From: UBA2336 sp965227265
Lineage (GTDB): Bacteria; Bacteroidota; Bacteroidia; Cytophagales; Cyclobacteriaceae
DNA: 64,000 bases
Direction of reading: 5' to 3'
Assembly: GCA_965227265.1 (NCBI GenBank)
Contig: OZ245738.1
Span: 1,860,001 to 1,924,000, forward strand
Shown here: positions 9,475 to 18,058 of the stretch, in pieces
How the letters are laid out: the number at the start of each line of letters is the position of its first letter
Numbering within the stretch: position 1 is the stretch's first letter
Notes under the pieces: model-generated
What the model was told of the DNA's origin: nothing
Seen by the model: only the letters and a program-made list of their open reading frames with translations
Database searches by the model: none
Made by a program: the position numbers and the translations under genes

Positions 9475-9558
9475 TTAACGTTGTGCTAATACTACAAAAT
9501 GGATTATCAAACCAAGTGCCATTGCCAGACAGGCCAAATGCGTTCCGATTTTAAACAT
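9475..9558 (-). CDS. Possible 27-residue hydrophobic peptide
   Basis: A minus-strand ATG at 9558 opens a 27-codon frame ending in TAA at 9475-9477, 10 bases before the permease gene. The peptide begins Met-Phe-Lys-Ile-Gly-Thr-His and continues as a single hydrophobic helix ending Leu-Ala-Gln-Arg, the pattern of a small membrane protein. Nothing else supports expression, and the same bases contain the sigma-54-like element at 9506-9521, so only one of the two readings may be real. I do not recognise a family. Confidence 0.25.
   Translation of the reverse strand: MFKIGTHLACLAMALGLIIHFVVLAQR
9506..9521 (-). promoter_or_regulatory. Sigma-54-like -24/-12 element before the 7086-9464 permease
   Basis: The minus strand reads TGGCACT-TGGT-TTGA. 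The -24 block matches TGGCAC exactly, the spacing is that of the consensus, and the -12 block differs only in its last base. Transcription would start near 9495, about 30 bases before the permease ATG. A terminator at 9623-9652 makes a separate promoter here likely. The element overlaps a possible 27-codon peptide gene, which weakens the case. Confidence 0.35.
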
Positions 9559-9620
9559 TTTCTAAAATCAAATGTTCAATTGCGAACAGTAGTGTTCGGG
9601 CGATGAGGTTGAAAGACAAT

Positions 9621-9652
9621 AAAAAAACCCTGACGATACTGTCAGGGTTTTT
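9621..9652 (-). terminator. Rho-independent terminator after the ABC ATPase gene
   Basis: A perfect 12-base stem, ACCCTGAC core flanked by A and T runs, with a six-base loop. On the minus strand it is followed by seven T residues. It sits 20 bases after the stop of the ATPase gene and cuts the adaptor-ATPase transcript off from the permease genes. The T run on the plus strand is shorter, though it could also act in that direction. Confidence 0.85.
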
Positions 9653-9672
9653 ACTAAACTGTAAACTACTGA

Positions 9673-10362
9673 CTAAATGTGGAATTGCTCTTTGATGTTC
9701 TCGGTGACAACTTTACCATCGAACAAGTTAACAATGCGGTGAGCATAGTTAGCATCGTACGGAGAGTGTGTTACCATGATGATTGTAGTTCCTTCTTCAT
9801 TCAATTGCGAAAGTAGCTTCATTACTTCTTCACCGTTGGCTGAGTCAAGGTTACCGGTAGGTTCATCGGCCAGGATCACTCTTGGCTTCGCAACAATTGC
9901 ACGAGAGATCGCAACACGTTGTTGCTGACCACCGGAAAGTTGCTGCGGGAAGTGATTTCTGCGGTGCATGATATTCATGCGCTCCAGCACTTCTTCCACA
10001 CGCTGCTTTCTTTCTGCGGCAGGAACTTTCATATATAATAACGGTAGTTCTACGTTTTCGAAAACCGTTAATTCATCAATCAGGTTAAAGCTCTGGAATA
10101 CAAAACCAATTGAACCCTTACGAAGCTGTGCGCGCTGACGCTCGGAGTATTTCGCAACTTCATGCTCACCGAAATGATATTCACCGCCTGAAGGATTGTC
10201 CAACAGACCAAGAATATTCAATAACGTTGATTTACCGCAACCTGACGGACCCATGATGGCTACAAATTCGCCTTCTTTGATTTCCAGGTTTATATTATTC
10301 AGCGCGGTTGTTTCTACTTCTTCAGTAGTGTAAACTTTCTCAAGATTTTTAAGTTTGATCAT
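9673..10362 (-). CDS. ABC transporter ATP-binding protein (MacB/LolD type)
   Basis: A 229-residue cytoplasmic ATPase. Walker A is Gly-Pro-Ser-Gly-Cys-Gly-Lys-Ser-Thr at 38-46, the Q-loop lies in Val-Phe-Gln-Ser-Phe, the signature is Leu-Ser-Gly-Gly-Gln-Gln-Gln-Arg near 141-148, and Walker B is Val-Ile-Leu-Ala-Asp-Glu-Pro-Thr-Gly. The Glu-Pro-Thr-Gly-Asn-Leu-Asp ending and the size are those of ATPases that drive FtsX-type permeases. It follows the HlyD-type adaptor gene by 98 bases and is the only ABC ATPase in the window, so it may serve several of the permeases. Confidence 0.93.
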   Translation of the reverse strand: MIKLKNLEKVYTTEEVETTALNNINLEIKEGEFVAIMGPSGCGKSTLLNILGLLDNPSGGEYHFGEHEVAKYSERQRAQLRKGSIGFVFQSFNLIDELTVFENVELPLLYMKVPAAERKQRVEEVLERMNIMHRRNHFPQQLSGGQQQRVAISRAIVAKPRVILADEPTGNLDSANGEEVMKLLSQLNEEGTTIIMVTHSPYDANYAHRIVNLFDGKVVTENIKEQFHI

Positions 10363-10460
10363 GGCTGGTTATTTACAAGTTAGTTAGTTGATGCGTGGGT
10401 TAGTCTTTTTGTCTTATGTTCCCGAACAATTTATACTTCTTTTTTCAGAAAAAGTTACAG

Positions 10461-11714
10461 TTACTTCAAAATCAGTACCTCATTCGTGCCAAAATTCTCG
10501 TAGGAGGAGGTAATTACTTTATCACCGGGCTGTAATCCTTCCAGCACTTCAAAATTCTCCGTGTTCTTCCTGCCCAGTTTGACGTTACGTTTCACCGCCC
10601 GGTTACCGCCTTCTTCCACAACGAACACCCAGTTACCGCCAGTGTCCTTATAGAATCCACCAACGGCTAATAATAACTCTTCTGAAGATTGACCCAGCTC
10701 AATTCGTAAACGAAGCGATTGTCCTCTTCTAATACCCGGAGGTGTATCTCCAACAAAGTTCATATCTACAGCAAACCTTCCGCCTGCGGCAACATCCGGA
10801 TATATATAGGTAATAGACAATACATAATCTTTATTGTTGTACGTGGTAGTTGCCCTTAAACCCGTTTGAATACGTGGCAGATAAATTTCATCAATTTCAA
10901 CCCGAACTTTAAAACTTCCCAAGATATCTATCTGACCTAAACGTTGTCCAATGTTCACATTTTGACCAGCATCAAGTTGCGGGCGGGCAAGCTGCCCATC
11001 AATAGGTGCGCGCACAACTAGATTATCTAAAATTAAGCCTACGTTGCTTAAGCTCAGCAAAAGTTTACGTTCACTTTGATCCAACTGAGTGATCTGCCTG
11101 ATCCTGTCAACGGAATCAAGCTGGTACGCCTGATAGGTAATCTCTCTTCTTTTCAAGTTTGAAAAATAATCAGCTTCTGTTTTCTCAAAATCCTGACGGG
11201 CAATCAGCTTCTTCTCGAAAAGTTGTTTTTGTCGAGTATACTGAGGCTTTAACGTGGCCAATGAATTATCAATTGTGATCAAGCTTTCCTGTTGTCTTAA
11301 TGCGTTTTGCGTAATCTGAAGTCTGGTTTCTCTAATTCGGTTAATACTTTGCGTCAGGTTTGATTCCTGATCAAGGACACTGATTTCCCTATTAAGGTTG
11401 TTTAGTTCGAGAATAACATCTCCTTTTTTTAGCATTGCCCCGCTTTCAGCGACAATTCGCTTGATTGTACCTCCCTCAACTGCATCCAAATAAACAGTGC
11501 GGCTAGGTTCAACCGTGCCGGTTTGAGGAATGTAATCTTGAAACACTCCGCGTGCTACGGTTGCAATGGTGATCTTATCTTTTTCAATAACGAGCTGTGA
11601 GCGTCTGTCCGCAAACAAAAACTGGTAGGCTATAAAAAATACGAAAATTGCAATACCGCCATACATGCCGATACGCTTTAACGTCCATGTTTTCTTCTTG
11701 AGTTGCTTATCCAT
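10461..11714 (-). CDS. HlyD/MacA-type periplasmic adaptor subunit
   Basis: A 417-residue membrane-fusion protein. A single helix at about 14-34 anchors it in the inner membrane; a split lipoyl-like domain follows (half near 68-110, half near 228-265), separated by a long coiled-coil hairpin at about 110-220, then a beta-barrel and a membrane-proximal domain. In MacAB-like systems this subunit bridges the ABC permease and an outer-membrane channel. No channel gene is in the window. A sigma-54-like element precedes it and a sigma-54 activator is encoded divergently 265 bases away. Confidence 0.9.
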   Translation of the reverse strand: MDKQLKKKTWTLKRIGMYGGIAIFVFFIAYQFLFADRRSQLVIEKDKITIATVARGVFQDYIPQTGTVEPSRTVYLDAVEGGTIKRIVAESGAMLKKGDVILELNNLNREISVLDQESNLTQSINRIRETRLQITQNALRQQESLITIDNSLATLKPQYTRQKQLFEKKLIARQDFEKTEADYFSNLKRREITYQAYQLDSVDRIRQITQLDQSERKLLLSLSNVGLILDNLVVRAPIDGQLARPQLDAGQNVNIGQRLGQIDILGSFKVRVEIDEIYLPRIQTGLRATTTYNNKDYVLSITYIYPDVAAGGRFAVDMNFVGDTPPGIRRGQSLRLRIELGQSSEELLLAVGGFYKDTGGNWVFVVEEGGNRAVKRNVKLGRKNTENFEVLEGLQPGDKVITSSYENFGTNEVLILK

Positions 11715-11769
11715 TCGAGTGTCTAGTATCTGGGCAATCCTCTAACATAAAGGATTCGCACCGGATGTT

Positions 11770-11785
11770 GCCAACAAGTGTGCCA
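11770..11785 (-). promoter_or_regulatory. Sigma-54-like -24/-12 element before the adaptor gene
   Basis: The minus strand reads TGGCACACTTGTTGGC. The -24 block TGGCAC is exact. The -12 block is TTGGC, so a GC pair appears one base later than the canonical spacing, or the block is TTGG at exact spacing. Transcription would begin about 45 bases before the ATG at 11714. The activator gene at 11980 lies directly beside it, which supports the reading. Confidence 0.45.
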
Positions 11786-11979
11786 AGTGAAGTAATACAG
11801 TCTGGAATGCCAATTCAGCATTAATTACAAGCAATTTACGTTCACATCTGAACGTAAATGTTCACCACCGGACATAAGGTTCCTTTACTTTTTGGGTGAT
11901 TTCTGCATTTTTCGATCAATTTTAGCTAAACCTGGTTTCGGTATCAGTTTTGCCCACCTGCGGACATACCTGATCGATC

Positions 11980-13359
11980 ATGGAACAAAAACACGGCAAA
12001 ATTCTGATTGTAGACGATAATGAAGACTTGCTGAAAGCAGCCAAGATGTTCCTGAAACGTCATTTTTCTCAAGTTGACATTGAGAAGAATCCGGAAGCTA
12101 TTCCGGCTTTGATGAATAACGATGATTACGATGTAATTCTGCTCGACATGAACTTCACAAAGGATGTAAGCAGCGGAAGTGAAGGTTATTATTGGCTTGA
12201 AAAAATTCTTCAGCTCGATCCATCTTCGGTTGTTGTGCTGATCACAGCCTATGGCGATGTCCAGATGGCGGTAAAAGCGATTAAAGCAGGCGCAACTGAC
12301 TTTGTATTAAAGCCCTGGGAAAACGAGAAGCTGCTGGCTACGCTTTTCTCTGCTATGCGGCTGCGTGAATCCCGCGATGAGATTCAGAATCTTAAAATAA
12401 AAAACCACGAGATCAATCAGGCATTGAATGATCGCTTCAGCGAGATCATCGGTTCGAGCAATGCGATGCAAAAGATTTTTCAAACCATTGACCGGGTGGC
12501 AAAAACAGATGCCAATGTTTTGATCTTGGGTGAAAATGGTACCGGAAAAGAATTAATTGCACGCGCCATTCATCGCAATTCGTCACGCAAGTCTGAGAAT
12601 TTTGTGGGTGTTGATTTAGGTTCAATTACTGAAACACTTTTTGAAAGCGAACTCTTTGGTCATAAAAAGGGTGCCTTCACAGATGCTAAAGAAGATCGGG
12701 CCGGGAGATTTGAATTAGCGAACAATGGCACTCTATTCCTGGATGAAATTGGTAATCTATCGATGCCATTACAGGCCAAGCTTCTTACCGTTCTGCAAAA
12801 CAGAAAAGTAAGTCGCGTAGGTTCAAACAAAGACACGCCCATCGATATCCGCTTAATCTGCGCAACAAATATGCCGTTGTACGACATGGTGAAGGAGAAT
12901 CGTTTCCGACAAGATTTATTGTACCGCATCAATACCATTGAAGTGGAAATCCCTTCGTTACGTGATCGCCTAGAAGATATACCATTGCTCGCTGCACATT
13001 TTCTGAAGCACTACGCGGTGAAATATGATAAATCGGTTAACAAGATTAGCGAAGGCGCGATGACCCGAATGCATAAACATCCGTGGCCAGGCAACATTCG
13101 CGAATTACAGCATGCCATAGAACGCGCGGTTATTTTAAGCAATACCAGTGTATTACAGCCGGAAGATTTCAACTTTACGCCTGTAACGGCTCGTGAAGAT
13201 GGCCAGTTAAACCTCGAGCAGTACAACCTCGAAGAAGTTGAGAAGTTGTTAATCCGTAAGGTTCTAAAAAAATATAATGGTAACATCACGCAAGCCGCAT
13301 CCGAGCTTGGCCTCACCCGCTCTTCCCTATACCGCAGGCTCGAAAAATACGGCCTGTAA
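11980..13359 (+). CDS. Sigma-54-dependent response regulator (NtrC/AtoC type)
   Basis: A 459-residue transcription activator. The receiver domain covers about 5-125 with phosphoacceptor Asp56 and the acidic pair at Asp12-Asp13. The AAA+ domain has Walker A Gly-Glu-Asn-Gly-Thr-Gly-Lys-Glu near 178-185, Walker B with Leu-Phe-Leu-Asp-Glu, and the sigma-54-contact loop Gly-Ala-Phe-Thr-Asp-Ala at 231-236, where the usual Gly-Ala-Phe-Thr-Gly-Ala has Gly replaced by Asp. A Fis-type helix-turn-helix closes the protein. The partner kinase follows 83 bases downstream. The divergent export genes with sigma-54-like elements are its likely targets. Confidence 0.93.
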   Translation: MEQKHGKILIVDDNEDLLKAAKMFLKRHFSQVDIEKNPEAIPALMNNDDYDVILLDMNFTKDVSSGSEGYYWLEKILQLDPSSVVVLITAYGDVQMAVKAIKAGATDFVLKPWENEKLLATLFSAMRLRESRDEIQNLKIKNHEINQALNDRFSEIIGSSNAMQKIFQTIDRVAKTDANVLILGENGTGKELIARAIHRNSSRKSENFVGVDLGSITETLFESELFGHKKGAFTDAKEDRAGRFELANNGTLFLDEIGNLSMPLQAKLLTVLQNRKVSRVGSNKDTPIDIRLICATNMPLYDMVKENRFRQDLLYRINTIEVEIPSLRDRLEDIPLLAAHFLKHYAVKYDKSVNKISEGAMTRMHKHPWPGNIRELQHAIERAVILSNTSVLQPEDFNFTPVTAREDGQLNLEQYNLEEVEKLLIRKVLKKYNGNITQAASELGLTRSSLYRRLEKYGL

Positions 13360-13442
13360 TCTGCGTTTGATTCGGTAACTTGCTGTCTTTAAAACTAACC
13401 AGGCACTGTAACCATCCTGTTGCCTAAAGGTATTGAACTAAG

Positions 13443-14786
13443 ATGCTGAAGGACTTCCGGTCGCGGGTAATGCTGCGCACAATTTTTCTGGCGCTTTCCA
13501 TGTCGCTTGCACTTTTCATGATCGGCAAAACGAATATGATGTTTGCCGCAATTTTAATGTGCGTCATTATTATTTTTCAAGTTGGTGAGCTTTTTCATTT
13601 TGTAAGTCTCACGAACCGCAAGCTTACCCGATTCCTGGAATCCGTTAAATACTCAGACTTTGTTTCCGGGTTTACAGCCGATAACAAGCTTGGTAAAAGT
13701 TTTAAAGACCTTAATATTTCATTCAACGAAGTGCTGGAGGCTTTTAGGAAAGCCAGGTCTGAGAAAGAAGAGCACTGGCAATATTTGAATACAGTAGTTC
13801 AACAGGTTCGTACCGGAATTATTTCTTTCGATACTGATGGCGAGGTTCAATTGATTAACATGAATGCCCGTAAATTTCTGAATGTTCAGAATATTAAAAA
13901 TATCCACGAGCTAAAGGAAAAGAATTATAAGCTTCATTACATTCTCACTCATACAGAACCTGGCAAAGGTTCACTGTATAAAGACTCAAGCGATTTTCAC
14001 CTGACTATTCAATCAACAGAACTCCGCATTCGCAATGCAGATGTTAAGCTTCTTACGCTGCAGAACATTCAACCCGAGTTACAAAAGCAAGAACTCGAAG
14101 CCTGGCAAAATCTTACCCGCGTACTGCGGCATGAGATCATGAATTCCATTACGCCCATTTCTTCTCTTACTTCTACATTAATGGATATTTTGGAATATGA
14201 TCTTACCCAGAAGGAAGACCATTATGAATTAAAACAGGAAGGCGCTGAAGATTTAAAAGAGGGACTAAGTACCATTGAAAACCGAAGTAGAGGACTGATT
14301 AAATTCATTGATGCTTATCGTGAATATACATCGTTGCCTAATCCCAAACTTAAAACAATCCTACTTAAAAATCTGATCGAAAAAGTTTCCATGCTCATGC
14401 GGCAGGAAATGAAAAACCACCATGTGGATTTTCATAATGTATGTCATTCCGAATATTTAACGATTCAAGCTGATGAGGAGATGATTGAACAAGTGCTGAT
14501 CAACTTGTTGAAAAATTCTGCTGAAGCCGTATCGAACATGCAAAATGCGCGCATCGATCTGATTGGTCGTTACGATGGCTCATATATTAAAATCGAGGTG
14601 ATTGACAATGGTACAGGAATTATTCCGGAAGCAATCGAACGGATTTTTGTGCCGTTTTATACCACCAAGAAAACAGGTTCAGGCATTGGATTAAGCCTTT
14701 CCCGGCAGATTATGCAGTTACACAATGGCACGCTTACCGTTGAGTCGGAGCCGGATGTCAAAACGATTTTTACAATGCGGTTTTAA
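13443..14786 (+). CDS. Sensor histidine kinase, partner of the adjacent sigma-54 regulator
   Basis: A 447-residue membrane kinase. Two hydrophobic helices at about 10-27 and 30-50 are followed by a linker, a PAS-like region at about 105-215, an H-box Leu-Arg-His-Glu-Ile-Met-Asn-Ser with phosphorylated His230, and a HATPase domain with the N-box Asn-Leu-Leu-Lys-Asn-Ser, the G1 box Asp-Asn-Gly-Thr-Gly-Ile and the G2 box Gly-Ser-Gly-Ile-Gly-Leu. There is little periplasmic sequence, so it probably senses the membrane or a cytoplasmic cue. The H-box type is that of NtrY-like kinases, which pair with NtrC-type regulators. Confidence 0.9.
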   Translation: MLKDFRSRVMLRTIFLALSMSLALFMIGKTNMMFAAILMCVIIIFQVGELFHFVSLTNRKLTRFLESVKYSDFVSGFTADNKLGKSFKDLNISFNEVLEAFRKARSEKEEHWQYLNTVVQQVRTGIISFDTDGEVQLINMNARKFLNVQNIKNIHELKEKNYKLHYILTHTEPGKGSLYKDSSDFHLTIQSTELRIRNADVKLLTLQNIQPELQKQELEAWQNLTRVLRHEIMNSITPISSLTSTLMDILEYDLTQKEDHYELKQEGAEDLKEGLSTIENRSRGLIKFIDAYREYTSLPNPKLKTILLKNLIEKVSMLMRQEMKNHHVDFHNVCHSEYLTIQADEEMIEQVLINLLKNSAEAVSNMQNARIDLIGRYDGSYIKIEVIDNGTGIIPEAIERIFVPFYTTKKTGSGIGLSLSRQIMQLHNGTLTVESEPDVKTIFTMRF

Positions 14787-14822
14787 GAAAGATTGATTAT
14801 CTAATCCATTAACAAGAAGTTC

Positions 14823-15320
14823 TCAACGATCCAAAAAATCGTCCCACTCATTCCCGTGATGGCCTGAAAGCTCTTTCAGGAAAAGAGCGTATGTGGGTTT
14901 ATTTGGGTTTTTACGCAGTGGCATTTGTGCCTGTTCAGGAGTATAGTTACCCTTCTTGGCATTACATTTTTTACACGCTGTAATCAGGTTTGACCAGGCA
15001 TGTAATCCGCCTTTAGAACTTGGGATAATATGGTCGAGCGTAAGATCCTTACGTGTTCCGCAATATTGACATTCAAAATTATCGCGCTTAAAAACATTTT
15101 GGCGGGTTAACGTAACACCTTTGTAGGGAGCATTCACGTATCGGTTAAGTCGTATAACCGAAGGCATGGGAAATGTCATGGTAACAGAGTGAATCTTATA
15201 CCCATTCGCAGGCCGAACCAATTCGCTTTTGTTGAGATACACAAGAATAAAAGCACGCTCAACTGAACAAACCATGAGCGGGCTGGAATCCTGATTAAGT
15301 ACCAAAACACGATTGTTCAT
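14823..15320 (-). CDS. HNH endonuclease family protein
   Basis: A 165-residue protein with a C-terminal HNH domain: zinc-ligand pairs Cys-Gln-Tyr-Cys and Cys-Lys-Lys-Cys bracket the catalytic Leu-Asp-His-Ile-Ile-Pro and Asn-Leu-Ile motifs. The N-terminal half begins with Val-Leu-Val-Leu-Asn-Gln-Asp, a segment found in a widespread bacterial HNH subfamily of unknown function. No restriction methylase or phage gene is nearby, so a housekeeping role in nucleic-acid metabolism is more likely than a defence role. It ends the minus-strand run that starts at tsaD, 62 bases after the peptidase gene. Confidence 0.88.
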   Translation of the reverse strand: MNNRVLVLNQDSSPLMVCSVERAFILVYLNKSELVRPANGYKIHSVTMTFPMPSVIRLNRYVNAPYKGVTLTRQNVFKRDNFECQYCGTRKDLTLDHIIPSSKGGLHAWSNLITACKKCNAKKGNYTPEQAQMPLRKNPNKPTYALFLKELSGHHGNEWDDFLDR

Positions 15321-15382
15321 GAATGAAAGATAACCGCAATCTTTCAGACAAGCAAACGGTGTATGACCTGGTTATTGATTCT

Positions 15383-16177
15383 TTACTCAGAAAGTATCCT
15401 TCTGATTTGTGAAAATGAGTGGGTGTAAACCTTGGATTCCGAATGAAGAATTCCTTCTTCATTCAAATGATCGATCCGAACCTTTCCGGAGGCATGAATA
15501 ATTTTATCTTCTCCAAGAAATAAACCAACATGAATGATTTTATCTTCCTTGTTTTTAAAAAATACAAGATCGCCTGCTTGAATATCTTTTATATCAACTG
15601 CTTTACCTTGTTTTACCTGTTGCGCAGTATCCCGCGAAAGGCGGTAGCCATTAATTTTAAACACCATCTGAACAAAGCCCGAACAATCAATTCCAAACGG
15701 GCTCTTGCCACCCCATTGATACGGGGCGTTGAGATATTTCTTAGCTGTTAGCTTTACAAATTCCGCATCGCGCTTCTGACCCAGACTTTTCGACTCGCCA
15801 TTAAAAGCAAACTGTTCTTCCATTTTAAACAATTCCGATCCTGAGATTGGAATAATGCTACCCATTAAAATCGGGAGTGGAGTTTTATTGTAGAGAATGC
15901 TTGTTGTAATGTCAGTTGAAATCTTAAAGTCAGCGCGATTGATATAATCAAAGTGGTCCTTTGCAATGGAATGATGTTGCTTTCCATCAATCCAACCTTC
16001 ATACTGATCAAAATGCATTTTAATCCTGAGCCACTTTTTATCTTTGCTTATCGAAAGAACTTCGTAATGTTCGCCAAATAAAAGCTGCGTTGTAAGCTCA
16101 GCTTTATCATTGCCTTCCGCACGCACCGGTATAAGGCTCAGACGACAAACTCCAAAATCTAAATTTTCAGTGCTCAC
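15383..16177 (-). CDS. C40 (NlpC/P60) peptidase with N-terminal SH3-like region
   Basis: A 264-residue cell-wall peptidase. The N-terminal part to about 115 looks like one or two bacterial SH3 domains. The NlpC/P60 domain follows, with catalytic Cys165 in Gly-Ile-Asp-Cys-Ser-Gly-Phe and His216 in His-Val-Gly-Leu-Phe-Leu-Gly. The family cleaves D-glutamyl to diamino-acid bonds in peptidoglycan stem peptides. No convincing signal peptide is seen at the annotated start, so the protein may act on imported muropeptides in the cytoplasm, as YkfC-like recycling enzymes do. It follows smpB by 7 bases. Confidence 0.9.
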   Translation of the reverse strand: MSTENLDFGVCRLSLIPVRAEGNDKAELTTQLLFGEHYEVLSISKDKKWLRIKMHFDQYEGWIDGKQHHSIAKDHFDYINRADFKISTDITTSILYNKTPLPILMGSIIPISGSELFKMEEQFAFNGESKSLGQKRDAEFVKLTAKKYLNAPYQWGGKSPFGIDCSGFVQMVFKINGYRLSRDTAQQVKQGKAVDIKDIQAGDLVFFKNKEDKIIHVGLFLGEDKIIHASGKVRIDHLNEEGILHSESKVYTHSFSQIRRILSE

Positions 16178-16184
16178 AATAATT

Positions 16185-16643
16185 TTAAATCTTCAGTTTA
16201 TTCAACTCACGTTTGGCGTCACGATCTTTAATGGTGCTGCGTTTATCATGAAGTTTCTTTCCACGCCCTATCGCTATTTCTAATTTAGCGTATCCGCGTT
16301 CATTAATAAACAATCTCGTAGGCACTAATGTCAGGCCTTTCTCCTCCACACGCTTCTCAATCTTTAGCAATTCAGTTCGCTTCAGCAATAATTTCCGTTC
16401 ACGCTGTGCTTCGTGGTTGTAATGCGTTCCTTGGGCATACTGGTCGATTGTTACCCCTTTCGTATACAGTTCTCCGTTGTTGAAATAACAATAGCCATCC
16501 TGCAAATTAACTTTCCCTTCACGGATTGATTTAATTTCCGTTCCTCTCAGCACCAAGCCGGCAACATATTTATCCAACAGCTCAAACTCATAGCCTGCCT
16601 GACGGTTGCGGATGTTAATATCATTTGAGAAACGCTTGTTCAT
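16185..16643 (-). CDS. smpB: SsrA-binding protein SmpB
   Basis: A 152-residue protein of the normal SmpB length. The conserved blocks are present: Asn-Arg-x-Ala/Gly-x-Tyr-Glu-Phe at the N-terminus, Leu-x-Gly-Thr-Glu-Ile-Lys-Ser-Ile-Arg, Glu-Arg-Lys-Leu-Leu-Leu, and the basic C-terminal tail with Gly-Lys-Lys-Leu-His-Asp-Lys-Arg. It binds tmRNA and brings it to stalled ribosomes for rescue. The start overlaps the stop of the thioesterase gene by four bases. The tmRNA gene itself is not in this window. Confidence 0.97.
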   Translation of the reverse strand: MNKRFSNDINIRNRQAGYEFELLDKYVAGLVLRGTEIKSIREGKVNLQDGYCYFNNGELYTKGVTIDQYAQGTHYNHEAQRERKLLLKRTELLKIEKRVEEKGLTLVPTRLFINERGYAKLEIAIGRGKKLHDKRSTIKDRDAKRELNKLKI

Positions 16644-17032
16644 GACTTTTGCGTGAAGATTTTATCGATCTTTTCACGGCTTAAAATTTTTTGACCGGTT
16701 TTTCCGGTTGCAATAATACGTCCATTTACGGTTGCTTCAAAAGCGCAAATAATTTCATTATTTTCAAGCGTATCGATTATGGAGGTGAAAAGAATCTTCT
16801 CGCCTACAAATGCCGGTGCTTTATGTTCAATACTTAATTGTGTGCCAATCCCCTCCTCGTGTGCTTCTCGCATTTCTAAAACAAACTGTCGCGTGGCCCA
16901 TTCAATTTCACGTGCAAGTGCAAAGGTTGAACAAACAGGGTGAACGACCTCACCGTGAAAAGCTGCAACATCTTCCTGCTTCACAAGATAGGACAACTGT
17001 TTTTTATCGCCTTGCTTAAAAATATTTTTCAC
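16640..17032 (-). CDS. Thioesterase family protein (hotdog fold)
   Basis: A 130-residue hotdog-fold protein of the FlK/4HBT-like thioesterase group. The pattern Val-His-Pro-Val-x-Ser-Thr near residue 32 and the region Glu-Glu-Gly-Ile-Gly-Thr-x-Leu-x-Ile-Glu-His-Lys-Ala-Pro are those of the family's active-site half. The substrate is probably an acyl-CoA, but nothing here fixes which. It sits between tsaD (16 bases upstream) and smpB (4-base overlap), so it is in an operon with translation-quality genes. Confidence 0.75.
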   Translation of the reverse strand: MKNIFKQGDKKQLSYLVKQEDVAAFHGEVVHPVCSTFALAREIEWATRQFVLEMREAHEEGIGTQLSIEHKAPAFVGEKILFTSIIDTLENNEIICAFEATVNGRIIATGKTGQKILSREKIDKIFTQKS

Positions 17033-17048
17033 GTAAGATTAAGTTAAC

Positions 17049-18053
17049 TCAAATGGGCATTCTTGCTAACGGTGCAACATCCAACGCTGTAAATTCATTA
17101 TTGATATACTTATAGTGAGCAGCCATCGCAATCATTGCAGCATTGTCGGTACAATATTCAAACTTCGGTATATATACATTCCATTCTTTCGTTACAGCTA
17201 AAGCTTTAAGCTTGTTTCGTAATTCTGAGTTTGCCGATACTCCACCGGCTATGGCAATTTCTTTTATACCCGTTTTTACACTTGCCTGTTCCACTCTCTT
17301 CAGTAACATGTTTACAAGCTTATTTTGAATGCTGGCACAGATATCATTCAGATTCTTTTCTACAAAATTCTCATCTTTCTTTTTCTCATCGCGAATGAAA
17401 TATAGAAAACCTGTCTTTATCCCACTGAAGGAAAAATCAAGTCCCGGCATATCAGTATCTGAAAATTTGTAAGCATTCTCATTTCCGTGTTGAGCGTATG
17501 AATCAATCAACGGTCCACCCGGATACGGAAGGCCCATAATCTTCGCAGCTTTATCAAATGCTTCACCTACAGCATCGTCTTGTGTTTCTCCAATAACTTC
17601 CATCGTAAGATGATCGCGTACAAGAATGATCTGTGTATGACCTCCGCTTACGGTAAGACAAAGGAACGGAAAGGATGGTTTAGGATCTTCAATAAAATGT
17701 GAAAGCACATGAGCCTGCATGTGATTTACTTCAATCAAGGGTTTGCCTAATCCTATCGCCAGCCCTTTTGCAAAAGAAACGCCCACCAGCAATGAACCCA
17801 TTAATCCCGGTCCGCGCGTGAATGCAACTGCATCGAGTTTGTCTTTTTTTATTCCGCTTGTTTCAAGAGCCTCGTTAACCACGGCAACAATATTCCGTTG
17901 ATGCTCGCGGGACGCCAGCTCGGGTACTACACCACCATATTTTTGATGGATCGCCTGTGTGGCGATAATATTATTGAGTACCTTACCGTTTGAAATAACA
18001 GCGGCTGATGTTTCGTCACAAGATGACTCAATGGCAAGAATTACGGCACTCAT
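17049..18053 (-). CDS. tsaD: tRNA N6-adenosine threonylcarbamoyltransferase TsaD
   Basis: A 334-residue enzyme with the typical start Ile-Leu-Ala-Ile-Glu-Ser-Ser-Cys-Asp-Glu-Thr and the metal-binding His111-x3-His115 in Asn-His-Met-Gln-Ala-His. The C-terminal Asp-Asn-Ala-Ala-Met-Ile-Ala also fits. With TsaB and TsaE it transfers threonylcarbamoyl to A37 of tRNAs that read ANN codons. It heads the minus-strand run that includes smpB and is divergent from the TamB gene with only 5 bases between the two start codons, so the two promoters must lie inside the coding regions or overlap. Confidence 0.97.
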   Translation of the reverse strand: MSAVILAIESSCDETSAAVISNGKVLNNIIATQAIHQKYGGVVPELASREHQRNIVAVVNEALETSGIKKDKLDAVAFTRGPGLMGSLLVGVSFAKGLAIGLGKPLIEVNHMQAHVLSHFIEDPKPSFPFLCLTVSGGHTQIILVRDHLTMEVIGETQDDAVGEAFDKAAKIMGLPYPGGPLIDSYAQHGNENAYKFSDTDMPGLDFSFSGIKTGFLYFIRDEKKKDENFVEKNLNDICASIQNKLVNMLLKRVEQASVKTGIKEIAIAGGVSANSELRNKLKALAVTKEWNVYIPKFEYCTDNAAMIAMAAHYKYINNEFTALDVAPLARMPI

Positions 18054-18058
18054 GGTAA

